From: Acanthosoma haemorrhoidale
Lineage: Eukaryota; Arthropoda; Insecta; Hemiptera; Acanthosomatidae
Direction: 5' to 3'
Length of the DNA: 64,000 nt
NCBI GenBank assembly: GCA_930367205.1
Contig: CAKNEZ010000003.1
Span: 62,001 to 126,000, forward strand
Each line of letters starts with the position of its first letter. Position 1 is the stretch's first letter. Below are positions 51,894 through 62,895 of this stretch, one piece after another. Both the position numbers and the translations under genes were made by a program. Below the pieces are notes generated by a model. The model saw only the letters and a program-made list of their open reading frames with translations. It was not told where the DNA came from and did not search any database.

Positions 51894-51968
51894 TTAATGA
51901 ACAACATCAATCCCCTTCGAGCCGCCGCAGCCGGTTTGCCTTCGAGTCTTACTCATTACTTGTCCCAT
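51894..51968 (-). CDS. 24-codon frame starting in the right inverted repeat
   Basis: Same ATG and first ten codons as the BIR gene (MGQVMSKTRR), then 14 unrelated residues and a stop. The mirror promoter and intron of the right inverted repeat would express this leader. It may be a useless by-product, an upstream frame, or a first exon; no donor is clear at the end. Confidence 0.35.
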   Translation of the reverse strand: MGQVMSKTRRQTGCGGSKGIDVVH

Positions 51969-52215
51969 TATATACTGAGAAGAAAAAGTAAAATTACAAG
52001 TCGTAATAAACGATACTCATCGACGATTAACTTTTGATATTTACAACTCCACATACCTTAACAGGCTTCGCATAACTTTAAATTAATTAAAACCATGTCG
52101 TGCGGGTCTAGCGAACACCGAGCCCCGTCTTTTTCACATCAGAACACAATAGAAAACCGGTTTCCCCCACCATGCAACACCATCCTCCCTGCTCTTTTCC
52201 CGAATTACCTCTACT
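51939..52215 (-). repeat. Right terminal inverted repeat (277 bp)
   Basis: Reverse complement of 37879-38155 with one mismatch. A protein-primed origin is expected at the outer end (family knowledge). The mirror intron lies at 51975-52056. Confidence 0.96.
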
Positions 52216-52466
52216 GAAAGGTCCTACTCAGATCGCATCTAATGTATCACTATTCAATTTGTTACTGTTTTGTACATATACAAGGTCTTCAACTTCGTAT
52301 TCAAACTTTTTAACATTTTTATTATAATACTTTTTATTTTGGTTATGTGTCTCTTCTGAGTTTTTATAAGCTATTTCCCTATTATTTTCTAAATCTGTAA
52401 TTTTATTTTCATTTAGTTCATCAGGTACAAATGATGCATCTATTCCAGTTAATAAGTAATTGGGGG
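52216..52466 (-). pseudogene. Third Gypsy copy: integrase C-terminal part
   Basis: Starts with the right target duplication GAAAGG (52216-52221). It matches the complete copy from about 13365 to 13616, with the frame mostly open on the minus strand (52228-52479). It is cut at a G run (52462-52466) by the solo LTR. Confidence 0.9.
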
Positions 52467-52493
52467 TGTAGTGACTCAACTACATAAGTGTTA

Positions 52494-52504
52494 AATCACC
52501 CTAT
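52494..52504 (+). repeat. Left target duplication of the first LINE
   Basis: AATCACCCTAT, repeated at 57636-57646. It proves that the LINE inserted into the LTR. Confidence 0.9.
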
Positions 52505-52583
52505 TATTATTATTATTATTTGTTCCGGCATTTGTGCACCGCGGCCTCACTGAGACCTATTGTGCGCCGTCCATGTCCCTGTC

Positions 52584-55526
52584 CTATATATGTGACAGGC
52601 CCACGGCCTTTGCAAATCTGAGGATACTGAATGGATCGATCAGTTCACATAGTTTGGGGTCTACAATGCGATCACTACCAAAGTGAAGGTATCGCCTTCT
52701 AGCTAAGTTATCACAGTCACATATTATATGACGTGCCGTTTCTCCCTCTTTCTTGCAGAATCTGCAGATTGGTGATCCCACTATCCCCAAATTAAAGAGG
52801 TGTTTATTTAACCGACAGTGACCTGTATAGAGTCCTGTCACACTTTTGAGTGTCCACCTGTCCATTGATAGAAGTGCTGAGCTTCTTTTCTTACAGGGTC
52901 CATTAAGAAACAGTTTCGAGTGTTCCTGTTTCTTAGTTTCTCTCCAAGAAAGTCTTGCCTTGTCCTCTAAAGCTAATTTTATACGCCTTTTAGCGTAGCT
53001 GAGGCTGATACCACATATGGGTTCAGGTGCAAGAGGTGTCTGTTCTGAGCCCACCCTTGCAAGGCCATCTGCCTTCTCATTGCCTGTGATGCCTGTGTGT
53101 CCTGGCACCCAGTCGATTCTAACCTTATTGGCTAGCGAGAGTGTGTTTAAGTTGTTTTTACACTCCTCAACCAAATAAGATCTGGTCGTATAGCTTCTCA
53201 GGGCACCAATGGCTGCCTGGCTATCCGTGAAAATTGTGATCAGTCTGTTTCTTACACCCTCCCCAATTAAGGTTTGGGTACAGACATTGATCGCCATCAC
53301 TTCGGCCTGAAAGACCGAGGTGTGTCTACCTAAAGGAATAGGAATCCCAGATTCTGGTTTATCTTTCCTCCATATGCCGGCCCCTGATCCGTTTTCTGTT
53401 AGTGAGCCGTCTGTGTAACAATTAATCCCATTACACAGTTTATGTGGTTTGGTCTTTGTGTTTTCCGCACAGTATAAAACGTCTGTGTGTTTCTTAACTT
53501 GTAGGTCAGAGTGCATTGACAGCACCTCATCCTCATCAATTCTTCTGAACAAGTTCCCATGTCCCATGTGAGTCATGACTTTGGATCTTGTTCCTGATTT
53601 CGCAAGTCTGTAAGCCACGTTCAAGGCTTGCGCTTCTACTTCTATGTGCAGTGGATTCAAGTTCAATAAGACTTCCATTGCAGCAGTAGGAGTTGTACTC
53701 ATGGCACCAGTGATCATGAGACATGAAAGCCTCTGTAATTTGCCAAGCAAAGTTCTATTTTTACTAATACTACCTCTGTGCCACCACACCATAGAGGCAT
53801 AGAGCACCATTGGTCTAACTGCTGCGGTATATAGCCAGAATAACATTCTGGGTTGTAGTCCCCAGGTCCTACCCACAGCCCTTTTACATGCATAGAGGCA
53901 TCGAAGTGCCTTCATAGTAGTATTCCTGATGTGTTTAGACCAGTCCAATTTTCTATCCAGAGTAACCCCTAGATGCTTTACCTCACTACAAATGCTTACC
54001 TGTGCCCCCCCTATATAGGGTGGTCTAACTATAGCATTTCTTTTGTTAGTGAAGATACAGAGATTTATCTTCTGGGGATTGATTCCTAAACCATTCTTTT
54101 CACACCAATCCCTCAAAAGATCCATCGATGCGGAAAGCAACTCAGAAATGGTTTCTGAGAACTTGCCCCCTATGAGCACAGCAATGTCATCAGCATATCC
54201 CTGTGCGTAGAACCCTGCAGAGTTTAGGTTTGTTAACAATGAGTCAACGACCAAACACCACAGTAATGGAGATAACACCCCTCCCTGTGGACATCCTCCC
54301 ACTGGCTTCATCCACAGTTTGGTTTGTCCCAATTGTGATTGTAAAATCCTATTCTCTAGCATGGTGTTTATCCAGCTAGAGGCTAAGGAACTAATCCCCT
54401 TTCTTTCTAAGGCTGATGCCATAGTGTTATAGGGTGTGCGATCAAAGGCACCTTCTATATCAACAAAGATGCCTGCCATTATTTCTTTATGAACTAGGGA
54501 TCTCTCTATCCTGGAAACCAGGTGGTGGAGAGCAATTTCACAGGATTTTCCTGCCTGGTATGCGAATTGAGCGCTATGGAGCGGTCGTTCTACCAGTATT
54601 CCATCCCTAATATGTCTGTCTATGACCTTTTCCAAGGTCTTCATTAAAAATGAAGTCAGACATATTGGTCTGTAAGACTTGGGTTCGTCATAGGACTTTT
54701 TCCCAGGTTTTGGTATGTAACACACTTTTGCCATCCTCCAGCTTACTGGAATATAGCTCAGTGCCAAGCTTCCCCTTAACAAGGTAAGTATAAGGGGCCT
54801 AATTACTGGTAGGCCTTTTTGTAGCAAGGCTGGGAATATCCCATTAGTACCAGGTGATTTGAAAGGAGCAAAAGAATTAATTGCCCACTTTACTCTTGCA
54901 GAATTGACAATTTTATTTGCTTCTGCCCAGTTACCCTTGCAACTAGTGTGTTCACAGTTGGTAGGGTCATTATTAATCGTATCCATCAGTCCGCAGCCAG
55001 GAAAATGTGCGCGCGCCAGGGCACCGAGGGTTCCCTCCTCAGAATCCGTATAGCCCCCTCCCACCCTGATGGAGCCCAATACTCCCCTGTCAGACTGCTT
55101 GGATAAGATCCTATTTACTCTAAACATGGAAGTTGTATCGTTTATTTCGCTACAAAATTTCTTCCACGCCCTTCTTTTAGCCTTTCTGACTTCTTTGTGA
55201 TAATCAGTGAGTGCACGTTTATAAGTGTCCCATCTGCCTGATCTTTTGGCCGCGTTAAAGAGTTTGCGTGTAAGAGCTCTTAACTTGCCAAGTTCATTGT
55301 TCCACCAGGGACAGTTCCTGTTGGATCTAACATTACATACAGTGTTATTATCAGTGTATGACTTAATCATTGCCTCAGTCAATGTTGAGTTTAAATGTTC
55401 CAAATGCCAGTTGCTACTCACCACTCTAGGACAGCATTTGACCTCCTCAAGCTGTGTATAGTAGGTTTCCCAGTTTGTGAGTTTGGGATTCCTATACACA
55501 GCTTCGGACGTGATGTTACTTACCAC
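52584..55526 (-). CDS. LINE ORF2: reverse transcriptase and RNase H part
   Basis: 980 open codons on the minus strand. RT motifs: SFAPFKSPGTNGIFPALLQ, PKSYRPICLTSFLMKTLE, GIFVDIEGAFD (motif A), GGCPQGGVLSPLLW (motif B), GYADDIAVL (motif C, near 54180-54205) and KHLGVTLD. RNase H: CYTDGSLTENGSGAG, VFQAEVMAI, IFTDSQAAIGAL and WVPGHTGITGNEKADGLA, all catalytic acids present. The C-terminal CCHC-like CRFCKKEGETARHIIC follows. The reading continues upstream into the endonuclease in another frame (55527-55946). Confidence 0.9.
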   Translation of the reverse strand: MVSNITSEAVYRNPKLTNWETYYTQLEEVKCCPRVVSSNWHLEHLNSTLTEAMIKSYTDNNTVCNVRSNRNCPWWNNELGKLRALTRKLFNAAKRSGRWDTYKRALTDYHKEVRKAKRRAWKKFCSEINDTTSMFRVNRILSKQSDRGVLGSIRVGGGYTDSEEGTLGALARAHFPGCGLMDTINNDPTNCEHTSCKGNWAEANKIVNSARVKWAINSFAPFKSPGTNGIFPALLQKGLPVIRPLILTLLRGSLALSYIPVSWRMAKVCYIPKPGKKSYDEPKSYRPICLTSFLMKTLEKVIDRHIRDGILVERPLHSAQFAYQAGKSCEIALHHLVSRIERSLVHKEIMAGIFVDIEGAFDRTPYNTMASALERKGISSLASSWINTMLENRILQSQLGQTKLWMKPVGGCPQGGVLSPLLWCLVVDSLLTNLNSAGFYAQGYADDIAVLIGGKFSETISELLSASMDLLRDWCEKNGLGINPQKINLCIFTNKRNAIVRPPYIGGAQVSICSEVKHLGVTLDRKLDWSKHIRNTTMKALRCLYACKRAVGRTWGLQPRMLFWLYTAAVRPMVLYASMVWWHRGSISKNRTLLGKLQRLSCLMITGAMSTTPTAAMEVLLNLNPLHIEVEAQALNVAYRLAKSGTRSKVMTHMGHGNLFRRIDEDEVLSMHSDLQVKKHTDVLYCAENTKTKPHKLCNGINCYTDGSLTENGSGAGIWRKDKPESGIPIPLGRHTSVFQAEVMAINVCTQTLIGEGVRNRLITIFTDSQAAIGALRSYTTRSYLVEECKNNLNTLSLANKVRIDWVPGHTGITGNEKADGLARVGSEQTPLAPEPICGISLSYAKRRIKLALEDKARLSWRETKKQEHSKLFLNGPCKKRSSALLSMDRWTLKSVTGLYTGHCRLNKHLFNLGIVGSPICRFCKKEGETARHIICDCDNLARRRYLHFGSDRIVDPKLCELIDPFSILRFAKAVGLSHI

Positions 55527-55946
55527 TTAGATCAAATCTAATGTATCTATGATCTGAGCATGACTCTTCTTCAGAGACGTGCCAGCCTTTAACCCTTAGG
55601 CTTATAGTACGTGTGCTAAGGGTTATGTCAATGACCTCAGATCTGATTCTGTTGTTAAAAGTGGCAATATTGCCTCTGTTTAGAATTTCTAGGTCATTAC
55701 TAGTTATGTACTCTACTAAACACTCACCTCTCTGGTTGTTGTTCTTGCTCCCCCAGAGCTGATGGTGAGCGTTCGCGTCAAGCGATGCTATAAGCTCGCC
55801 CCTTAAAACAGTCCCTTCCGTTAGCTTACTAAGTGCCTCGGTTGTATTAGAATAATATCAATATCCTTACCTCTCACATACTGCTGCAGAACACCACATG
55901 CTGCAATACAGTGGTGTAGATTAATTTGCAGCAGCCTCACCACCAT
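55527..55946 (-). pseudogene. LINE ORF2: endonuclease part with internal deletion
   Basis: ATG at 55946 (VVRLLQINLHHC) starts an EEP endonuclease. Near 55842 about 220 bases are missing compared with the copies at 61918-62500 and 63397-63755, taking the middle with the catalytic Glu region (QEPYL). Downstream blocks remain (LDANAHHQLWGSKNNN and the DITLSTRTIS end). A frame change near 55526 separates it from RT. Confidence 0.8.
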
Positions 55947-55948
55947 GA

Positions 55949-57206
55949 TCAGTGCCCGCCGGCCCCCGGAGGGCCACCCCGAGGCGGACGCCGGGAGACA
56001 GCGCCAAACCCAGGCCTCCCCATCACAGAGGGCCGAGACCCAGCGCGCCCCCCAGCCCCCGCCACGGGGCCACCCCCCTCAGCCGCCATAGTCATCGCCT
56101 TGGGACCATCCTTAGGAGTTGGCAAATTCGTCGTAGCGATCCCCTTCGACTCCACCGCCTCAGGATCGCTCCTTGCCTCCTCCACCTTATCAGCCGGCTT
56201 CCTCTCCTGTACTACTTTCGGCGGCTTCTTCTTATCCAATACCCTGAGAGCGACCTTAGTGAACCCATAGTTCAGCTTAAGCTTAGGCTTCTCAAGGTAT
56301 TCCATGCTAGTCTCTGGGGCAGACAGGATCGCAAAGAAGCCATGCTTCTCCACCTTGGTGCCCAGGAGTCTCCATAATCTAATATCAGGTACCCTAGAGT
56401 TTTGGGTCCTGATCCTCTTCATGAAATGTTCTTCCAGAGGCATTTCTCCTGTAATGAAGGTTCCTACCTTCACGGTTTTATGAAGCTCCTCCACCTTTCC
56501 TACACGGAGCTCCAGATCCCCACTGATGTTAAAATTGGGTACTATAATCGACAACCAGTCCTTGGTCTCCTGGTTGTCGCAGATTATGACACAGGCTCCC
56601 ACATGTGGGTAAATTCCACTGAATTCAGCCTGAGTCCCTTTCTCTTCTTCCAGCTGATCGACAAATTTCATCAGCTGGCCCTTCATTTCCTCGCAATTCT
56701 CCTTCGTCAGCTGAGTGGACGGATATCCACTAGGGATAATCGCCACCCTGCTTCCTCCGGCAGCAATCGCGTAGGATGCAATACCTGCAATGCCTCTTTG
56801 CTGTAGGCGCAGAGGTACCGGGTGAGGACCTAATCCTTTTCTCTGGAGCGCACCCAGACCCTGCCGTATTCCCGGACCCCGAAGTTCCTGGAAGTCCGGC
56901 CGGATCCTCAGGTGGCCCTCCAGCCAACATTGCCCTCCTCCACTTCTTTCTCTGGGCTCCAGAAAACTTGTGCTTGGAGGTCTCACCTGCATCCTTGGAT
57001 GCAGCGTCCCTACCAGGCGCCAAGCTCTCCGGCTCCATTACCAGTCCGCTTACCTCCTCTACAAGCGTCGCAAGCGAGCTCATAGAGGCTTCGTCGTCCA
57101 CTACCTCAGCGCCAAGGTCCATTGAAGGCCCCTGGGCTGAGTCCTCTCCGCTGATCAAACTGACCAGCTCCTCCATGTCTTCATTATTAGTTGTTGTAGT
57201 ACTCAT
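55949..57206 (-). pseudogene. LINE ORF1 (DUF4780-like), frameshifted
   Basis: ATG at 57206. The N-terminal 140 residues are acidic then Pro/Gly/Ser-rich, ending SAPTAKRH. A short deletion near 56797 shifts the frame, after which the downstream frame gives SRVAIIPSGYPSTQLTKENC, GAFVIICD-like strands (VGACVIICDNQETKDWL) and a C-terminal Gly/Pro-rich tail, to the stop at 55949. The middle domain resembles DUF4780, which occurs in ORF1 of LOA-type LINEs (recalled). The stop codon lies one base upstream of the ORF2 ATG region (TGATCATGG). Confidence 0.8.
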
Positions 57207-57646
57207 ATTTTGTTCCCACGAAAGCGGGGAAAGTTACTCTGCAGGTACTGCCCCCTCTCCCTGCAGAGGGCATTTAATACAATGGGGTGCGCCTGGTGTC
57301 CCAAGGGGGTCGATTAAAGACAGTGCATTTTTATACACCCCCTGCCATTCGTCCACAGCTCGAGCTCCTCTACACTTGGCTTGGGTGTTAAGGAGATCTC
57401 CACATGGATTTCATGGGGAGATCCCGCCTCTGTCGTCCGCGAGTCCATCGGACTCCCCAGGGGGTACCACTTGGAGGTGACAGTAGGCGTTGGTAGGGAT
57501 AGGTCAGACTGGGAGTTCACAAGCAGTGAGTAGGGCACTATTGCTTGATTCCTCCGCTACGAGTACAGGAGACCCCCGCACTTGTCTCCCTCTCTAGTCT
57601 TTCCATTACCCTACCCATTTACCCCCCATTTACCCAATCACCCTAT

Positions 57647-58418
57647 ACTCTGGTGCATAATGTATTATAATATAAATGCAAATCTTTGTAAACTTCTTGT
57701 AATAAATCATAGAGAGGTCGGAAGTCGTATAACAAGGCATAGAGGGTCGAAGGTCGACAGCAATAAAAACTGAGAGGGTAAGCCACCTACCTCTAATAAA
57801 ATAGACCCGGGCAGACCTTCAATCACTTTCCGGCGGTCATAAAATCTAAAAGCCATGCCAATAAACAGTGCTTTAGGGGACGAGGGGCATGTACTCGGCG
57901 CAGGTGTGACATCATAAACATACTTCGTTCAAGCTAGGCTCCTCCTTCCGGTAAGAAGGGGAAGTAATGTTTTAGGAAGGGGAAGTAATGTTTAAAACCA
58001 AGGGGTTTCGCCCTGGAAAACCACTCTTTTTCCTAGTCTCCTCAGCGGCACTACTTAGACGCTTTACGCCAGGGCCGCTTGGCCCTGGTAGGCAGACACG
58101 CAGACTCCTCGTTAACCTACTATCTCTGCCACAACTCTGCGCCGTCCCTGTCTCACAGCCTCTAGCAGACCCTCTGACGACTTGTAACTTTTACGCTGCC
58201 GATCTCCCGCCCGAACTCTGAAAACTGGTCTTATTCTTTATGAACCTCTGAACCTCTTCTTCTGAACACAGTGTATTGTCGGGACACATCCCTATCAACA
58301 AAATGTAGTCAGATATAAACGCCGACATGGAACATGGTCCATGTTATTAACTACAACAATCCGCACTTATCACTAGGGCTAGAGTGATTAGGCACTCCCG
58401 TAGTGACGCCCCCCGACA
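57647..58418 (+). other. Right portion of the split solo LTR
   Basis: No gene. Given separately because the LINE splits the LTR. Homologous to the right part of 36668-37403. Confidence 0.7.
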
Positions 58419-58878
58419 GGGGGGTAAACCCAGTAGAACTATGTATCGTGTTATTGTATTCCTCGATACACTTTTCTGCTACTATTGGCCACGATTTATC
58501 TCTATTTTCATGATTTTTGCACCTTATTCAGTTAACTAGTGTTTGATTTGTGCTTTCATTTAATCCATTAGAAAATGCACAATCTACTGCTGTAAAAATT
58601 AATGTTATCTTTTGTTTATTTACGTATTGTTTAAATTGTGCTGAATTTATACCAGGATATTGATCTGTTAATAATGTTTTTATATTTCCAGCTTTTTCTA
58701 CTTTCTTGATTAGATTAATAAAATCTTTTGCTATTTGTGTTTTCAAGGTGCTGATATATCTACTACCAAGTGTAGATATTTTATTGTACTTTTATTCCCT
58801 TTAAATCCTCCTATTGTATCTAAAGATATTATATCTAGTGGTTCTTTTGCTGGACCAAGTTGAGACAAGGGAGCCTTA
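58419..58878 (-). pseudogene. Third Gypsy copy: integrase core part
   Basis: Continues the pol homology (complete-copy positions about 13612-14090) with a 19-base deletion near 58757 and several substitutions. The integrase motifs TDQYPGINS and FSNGLNE are still readable on the minus strand (58528-58746). It is cut at 58878 by the second LINE. Confidence 0.88.
58868..58878 (+). repeat. Left target duplication of the second LINE
   Basis: AGGGAGCCTTA, repeated at 63767-63777. In the complete Gypsy copy the site is unbroken (GGGAGCCTTAAAGC near 14080). Confidence 0.92.
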
Positions 58879-58956
58879 TTATTATTATTATTTTGTTCCG
58901 GCATTTGTGCACCGCGGCCTCAGTGAGACCTATTGTGCGCCGTCCATGTCCCTGTC

Positions 58957-61867
58957 CTATATATGTGACAGGCCCACGGCCCTTGCAAATCTGAGGATAC
59001 CGAATGGATCGATCAGTTCACATAGTTTGGGGTCTACAATGCGATCACTACCAAAGTGAAGGTATCGCCTTCTAGCTAGGTTATCACAGTCACATATTAT
59101 ATGACGTGCCGTTTCTCCCTCTTTCTTGCAGAATCTGCATATTGGTGATCCAACTATCCCCAAATTAAAGAGGTGTTTATTTAACCGACAGTGACCTGTA
59201 TAGAGTCCTGTCACACTCTAGAGTGTCCACCTGTCCATTAATAGAAGTGCTGAGCTTCTTCTCTTACAGGGTCCATCAAGAAACAGTTTCGAGTGTTCCT
59301 GTTTCTTAGTTTCTCTCCAAGAGAGTCTTGCCCTGTCCTCTAAAGCTAATTTTATACGCCTTTTAGCGTAGCTGAGGCTGATACCACATATGGGTTCAGG
59401 TGCAAGAGGTGTCTGTTCTGAGCCCACCCTTGCAAGGCCATCTGCCTTCTCATTGCCTGTGATGCCTGTGTGTCCTGGCACCCAGTCGATTCTAACCTTA
59501 TTGGCTAGCGAGAGTGTGTTTAGGTTGTTTTTGCACTCCTCAACCAAATAAGATCTGGTCGTATAGCTTCTCAGGGCGCCAATTGCAGCCTGGCTATCCG
59601 TGAAAATTGTGATCAGTCTGTTTCTTACACCCTCCCCAATTAAGGTTTGGGTACAGACATTGATCGCCATCACTTCGGCCTGAAAGACCGAGGTGTGTCT
59701 ACCTAAAGGAATAGAAATCCCAGATTCTGGTTTATCTTTCCTCCATATGCCGGCCCCTGATCCGTTTTCTGTTAGTGAGCCGTCTGTATAGCAATTAATC
59801 CCATTACACAGTTTATGTGGTTTGGTCTTTGTGTTTACCGCACAGTATAAGACATCTGTGTGTTTCTTAACTTGTAGGTCAGAGTGCATTGACAGCACCT
59901 CGTCCTCATCAATTCTTCTGAACAAGTTCCCATGCCCCATGTGAGTCATGACTTTGGATCTTGTTCCTGATTTCGCAAGTCTGTAAGCCACGTTCAAGGC
60001 TTGCGCTTCTACTTCTATGTGCAGTGGATTCAAGTTCAATAAGACTTCCATTGCAGCAGTAGGAGTTGTACTCATGGCACCAGTAATCATGAGACATGAG
60101 AGCCTCTGTAATTTGCCAAGCAAAGTTTTATTTTTACTAATGCTACCTCTGTGCCACCACACCATAGAGGCATAGAGCACCATTGGTCTAACTGCTGCGG
60201 TATATAGCCAGAATAACATTCTGGGTTGTAGTCCCCAGGTCCTACCCACAGCCCTTTTACATGCATAGAGGCATCGAAGTGCCTTCATAGTAGTATTCCT
60301 GATGTGTTTGGACCAGTCCAATTTACTATCCAGAGTAACCCCTAGATGCTTTACCTCACTACAAATGCTTACCTGTGTCCCCCCTATATAGGGTGGTCTA
60401 ACTATAGCATTTCTTTTGTTAGTGAAGATACAGAGATTTATCTTCTGGGGATTGATTCCTAAACCATTCTTTTCACACCAATCCCTCAAAAGATCCATCG
60501 ATGCGGAAAGCAACTCAGAAATGGTTTCTGAGAACTTGCCCCCTATGAGCACAGCAATGTCATCAGCATATCCCTGTGCGTAGAACCCTGCAGAGTTTAG
60601 GTTTGTTAACAATGAGTCAACGACCAAACACCACAGTAATGGAGATAACACCCCTCCCTGTGGACATCCTCCTACTGGCTTCATCCACAGTTTGGTTTGT
60701 CCCAATTGTGATTGTAAAATCCTATTCTCTAGCATGGTGTTTATCCAGCTAGAGGCTAAGGAACTAATCCCCTTTCTTTCTAAGGCCGATGCCATAGTGT
60801 TATAGGGTGTGCGATCAAAGGCACCTTCTATATCAACAAAGATGCCTACCATTATTTCTTTGTGAACTAGGGATCTCTCAATCCTGGAAACCAGGTGGTG
60901 GAGAGCAATTTCACATGATTTTCCTGCCTGGTAAGCGAATTGAGCGCTATGGAGCGGTCGTTCTACCAGTATTCCATCCCTAATATGTCTGTCTATGACC
61001 TTTTCCAAGGTCTTCATCAAAAAAGAAGTCAGACATATTGGTCTGTAAGACTTGGGTTCGTCATAGGACTCTTTCCCAGGTTTTGGTATGTAACACACTT
61101 TTGCCATCCTCCAGCTTACTGGAATATAGCTCAGTGCCAAGCTTCCCTTTAACAAGGTAAGTATAAGGGGCCTAATTACTGGTAGGCCTTTTTGTAGCAA
61201 GGCTGGGAAAATCCCATCAGTACCAGGTGATTTGAAGGGAGCAAAAGAATTGATTGCCCACTCCACTCTTGCAGAATTGACAATTTTATTTGCTTCTGCC
61301 CAGTTACCCTTGCAACCAGTGTGTTCACAGTTGGTAGGGTCATTATTAATCGTATCCATCAGTCCGCAGCCAGGAAAATGCGCGCGCGCCAGGGCAACGA
61401 GGGTTCCGCCCTCAGAATCCGTATAGCCCCCTCCCACCCTGACGGAGCCCAATACTCCCCTGTCAGACTGCTTGGATAAGATCCTATTTACTCTAAACAT
61501 GGAAGTTGTATCGTTTATTTCGCTACAAAATTTCTTCCACGCCCTTCTTTTAGCCTTTCTGACTTCTTTGTTATAATCAGTGAGTGCACGTTTATAAGTG
61601 TCCCATCTGCCTGATCTTTTGGCCGCGTTAAAGAGTTTACGTGTAAGAGCTCTTAACTTGCCAAGTTTATTGTTCCACCAGGGACAGTTCCTGTTGGATC
61701 TAACATTACATACAGTGTTATTATCAGTGTATGACTTAATTATTGCCTCAGTCAATGTTGAGTTTAAATGTTCCAAATGCCAGTTGCTACTCACCACTCT
61801 AGGACAGCATTTGACCTCCTCCTCAAGCTGTGTATAGTAGGTTTCCCAGTTTGTAAGTTTGGGATTC
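58957..61867 (-). pseudogene. LINE ORF2 RT and RNase H, second copy
   Basis: Same domains as 52584-55526 with few differences (GYADDIAVL, TDGSLTENGSG, TDSQAAIGAL). One nonsense codon (TAG, 59218-59220) replaces a Lys codon before the C-terminal zinc region, which continues at 58957-59214. The open frame runs upstream to 61953, but its first roughly 29 codons are antisense of the inverted ORF1/ORF2 junction and are not natural protein. Confidence 0.88.
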
Positions 61868-62503
61868 TCCCGGCGTCCGCCTCGGGGTGGCCCTCCGGGG
61901 GCCGGCGGGCACTGATCATGGTGGTAAGGCTGCTGCAAATTAATCTGCACCACTGTATTGCAGCATGTGGTGTTCTGCAGCAGTATGTGAGAGGTAAGGA
62001 TATTGATATCATTCTAATACAAGAACCTTACCTGTATAAGGGCAGGATGGGGGGGCTGGCGATGCGTGGGTATGAGATTATTTCTGTACCCACGCGTGCC
62101 AGAGCCTGTATCCTGCATAAGAGCAGTCTTAAAATGCTGCCTCTATGGCAATATTGTTCTAGAGATTTAGCAGCAGCTCAAATGGCCCTTAACGAGGGAA
62201 ATCAAGGTGGGAGGTTGACGATTGCATCTGTCTACCTCCCATATGAAGAAGGAGTCCCGACCGAGGCACTTAGTAAGCTAACGGAAGGGACTGGCCTAAG
62301 GGGCGAGCTTATAGCATCGCTTGACGCGAACGCTCACCATCAGCTCTGGGGGAGCAAGAACAACAACCGGAGAGGTGAGTGTTTAGTAGAGTACATAACT
62401 AGTAATGACCTAGACATTCTAAACAGAGGCAATATTGCCACTTTTAACAATAGAATCAGATCTGAGGTCATTGACATAACCCTTAGCACACGCACTATAA
62501 GCA
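61868..62503 (+). pseudogene. Inverted segment: ORF1 end and ORF2 endonuclease
   Basis: In plus orientation: the end of ORF1 (GGPPGAGGH, stop), then ATG 61918 and the EEP endonuclease with QINLHH, IILIQEPYLYKGRMGG (the catalytic Glu region), SVYLPYEEG, SLDANAHHQLWGS and IDITLSTRT. It keeps the middle part missing from the first LINE. Confidence 0.85.
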
Positions 62504-62826
62504 TGGCAGGGTCTGGGTGCGCTCCAGAGAAAAGGATTAGGTCCTCACCCGGTACCTCTGCGCCTACGGCAAAGAGGCATAGGGGTGGGGATACTAGCAT
62601 TGCATCCTACGCGATTGCTGCCGGAGGAAGCAGGGTGGCGATTATCCCTAGTGGATATCCGTCCACTCAGCTGACGAAGGAGAATTGCGAGGAGATGAAG
62701 GGCCAGCTGATGAAATTTGTCGATCAGCTGGAAGAAGAGAAAGGGACACAGGCTGAATTCAGCGGAATTTACCCACATGTGGGAGCCTGTGTCATAATCT
62801 GCGACAACCAGGAGACCAAGGACTGC
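62504..62826 (+). pseudogene. Inverted segment: middle of ORF1
   Basis: Plus-strand ORF1 from AGSGCAPEKRIRSS to DNQETKD, in frame with the endonuclease before it by chance. It contains a short stretch (RGGDTS) that the first LINE lacks, showing that the frameshift at 56797 is a deletion in that copy. Confidence 0.85.
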
Positions 62827-62895
62827 TAGTGCTTGACTATTTATATAATAGTGTGAATAATATAATAAATAAATGTGAATAAATAGCATAGCATA
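62827..62895. other. AT-rich filler at a rearrangement junction
   Basis: Not found elsewhere in the window; repeated AATAAAT and ATAGCATAGCATA-like words. Possibly untemplated or slipped synthesis. Confidence 0.4.

Larger units (their letters stand above)
37879..52215. mobile_element. Polinton/adintovirus-like provirus, complete, 14,337 bp
   Basis: Begins AGTAGAGGTAATTCGGG and ends with its exact reverse complement. It has 277-bp inverted repeats with one mismatch and a 6-bp target duplication. It encodes the set that defines Polintons/Mavericks and the proposed adintoviruses: protein-primed PolB, retroviral-type integrase, FtsK/HerA-type packaging ATPase, adenain-like protease, penton and double-jelly-roll capsid protein, plus accessory genes. 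Polymerase, integrase, ATPase and capsid genes have no stops. Gene order: left end BIR gene and two small genes rightwards; capsid cluster leftwards; ATPase, unknown, fibre-like and integrase rightwards; PolB and OB-like gene leftwards. Confidence 0.97.
52505..57635 (-). mobile_element. LINE with RNase H (LOA/I/R1 superfamily), nearly full length
   Basis: 5.1 kb on the minus strand with 3' tail of TAA repeats (52505-52520), ORF1, ORF2 and 11-bp target duplications. The second copy (58879-63766) is almost the same in sequence. ORF1 has a frameshifting deletion and ORF2 has lost part of the endonuclease. Confidence 0.92.
52467..58418 (+). repeat. Solo LTR, family X copy 2, split by a LINE
   Basis: Begins TGTAGTGACTC at 52467 and ends CCCCCCGACA at 58418; both sides have a run of five or six G (target duplication). 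Without the LINE (52505-57635) and one copy of its duplication it is about 0.8 kb. The part at 57647-58418 matches the right part of 36668-37403 (for example CTAGAGTGATTAGGCACTCC against CTAGGGTAACTAGGCACCCA). No genes of its own. Confidence 0.75.

Noticed and set aside
56776..57480. 234-codon plus-strand frame over the LINE ORF1
   Set aside because: Antisense of the GC-rich ORF1 N-terminus and 5' region; low-complexity Ser/Pro composition.
61768..62829. 353-codon plus-strand frame read as one protein
   Set aside because: It is made of antisense ORF2, then inverted ORF2 endonuclease, then ORF1 pieces joined by rearrangement, not a natural gene.
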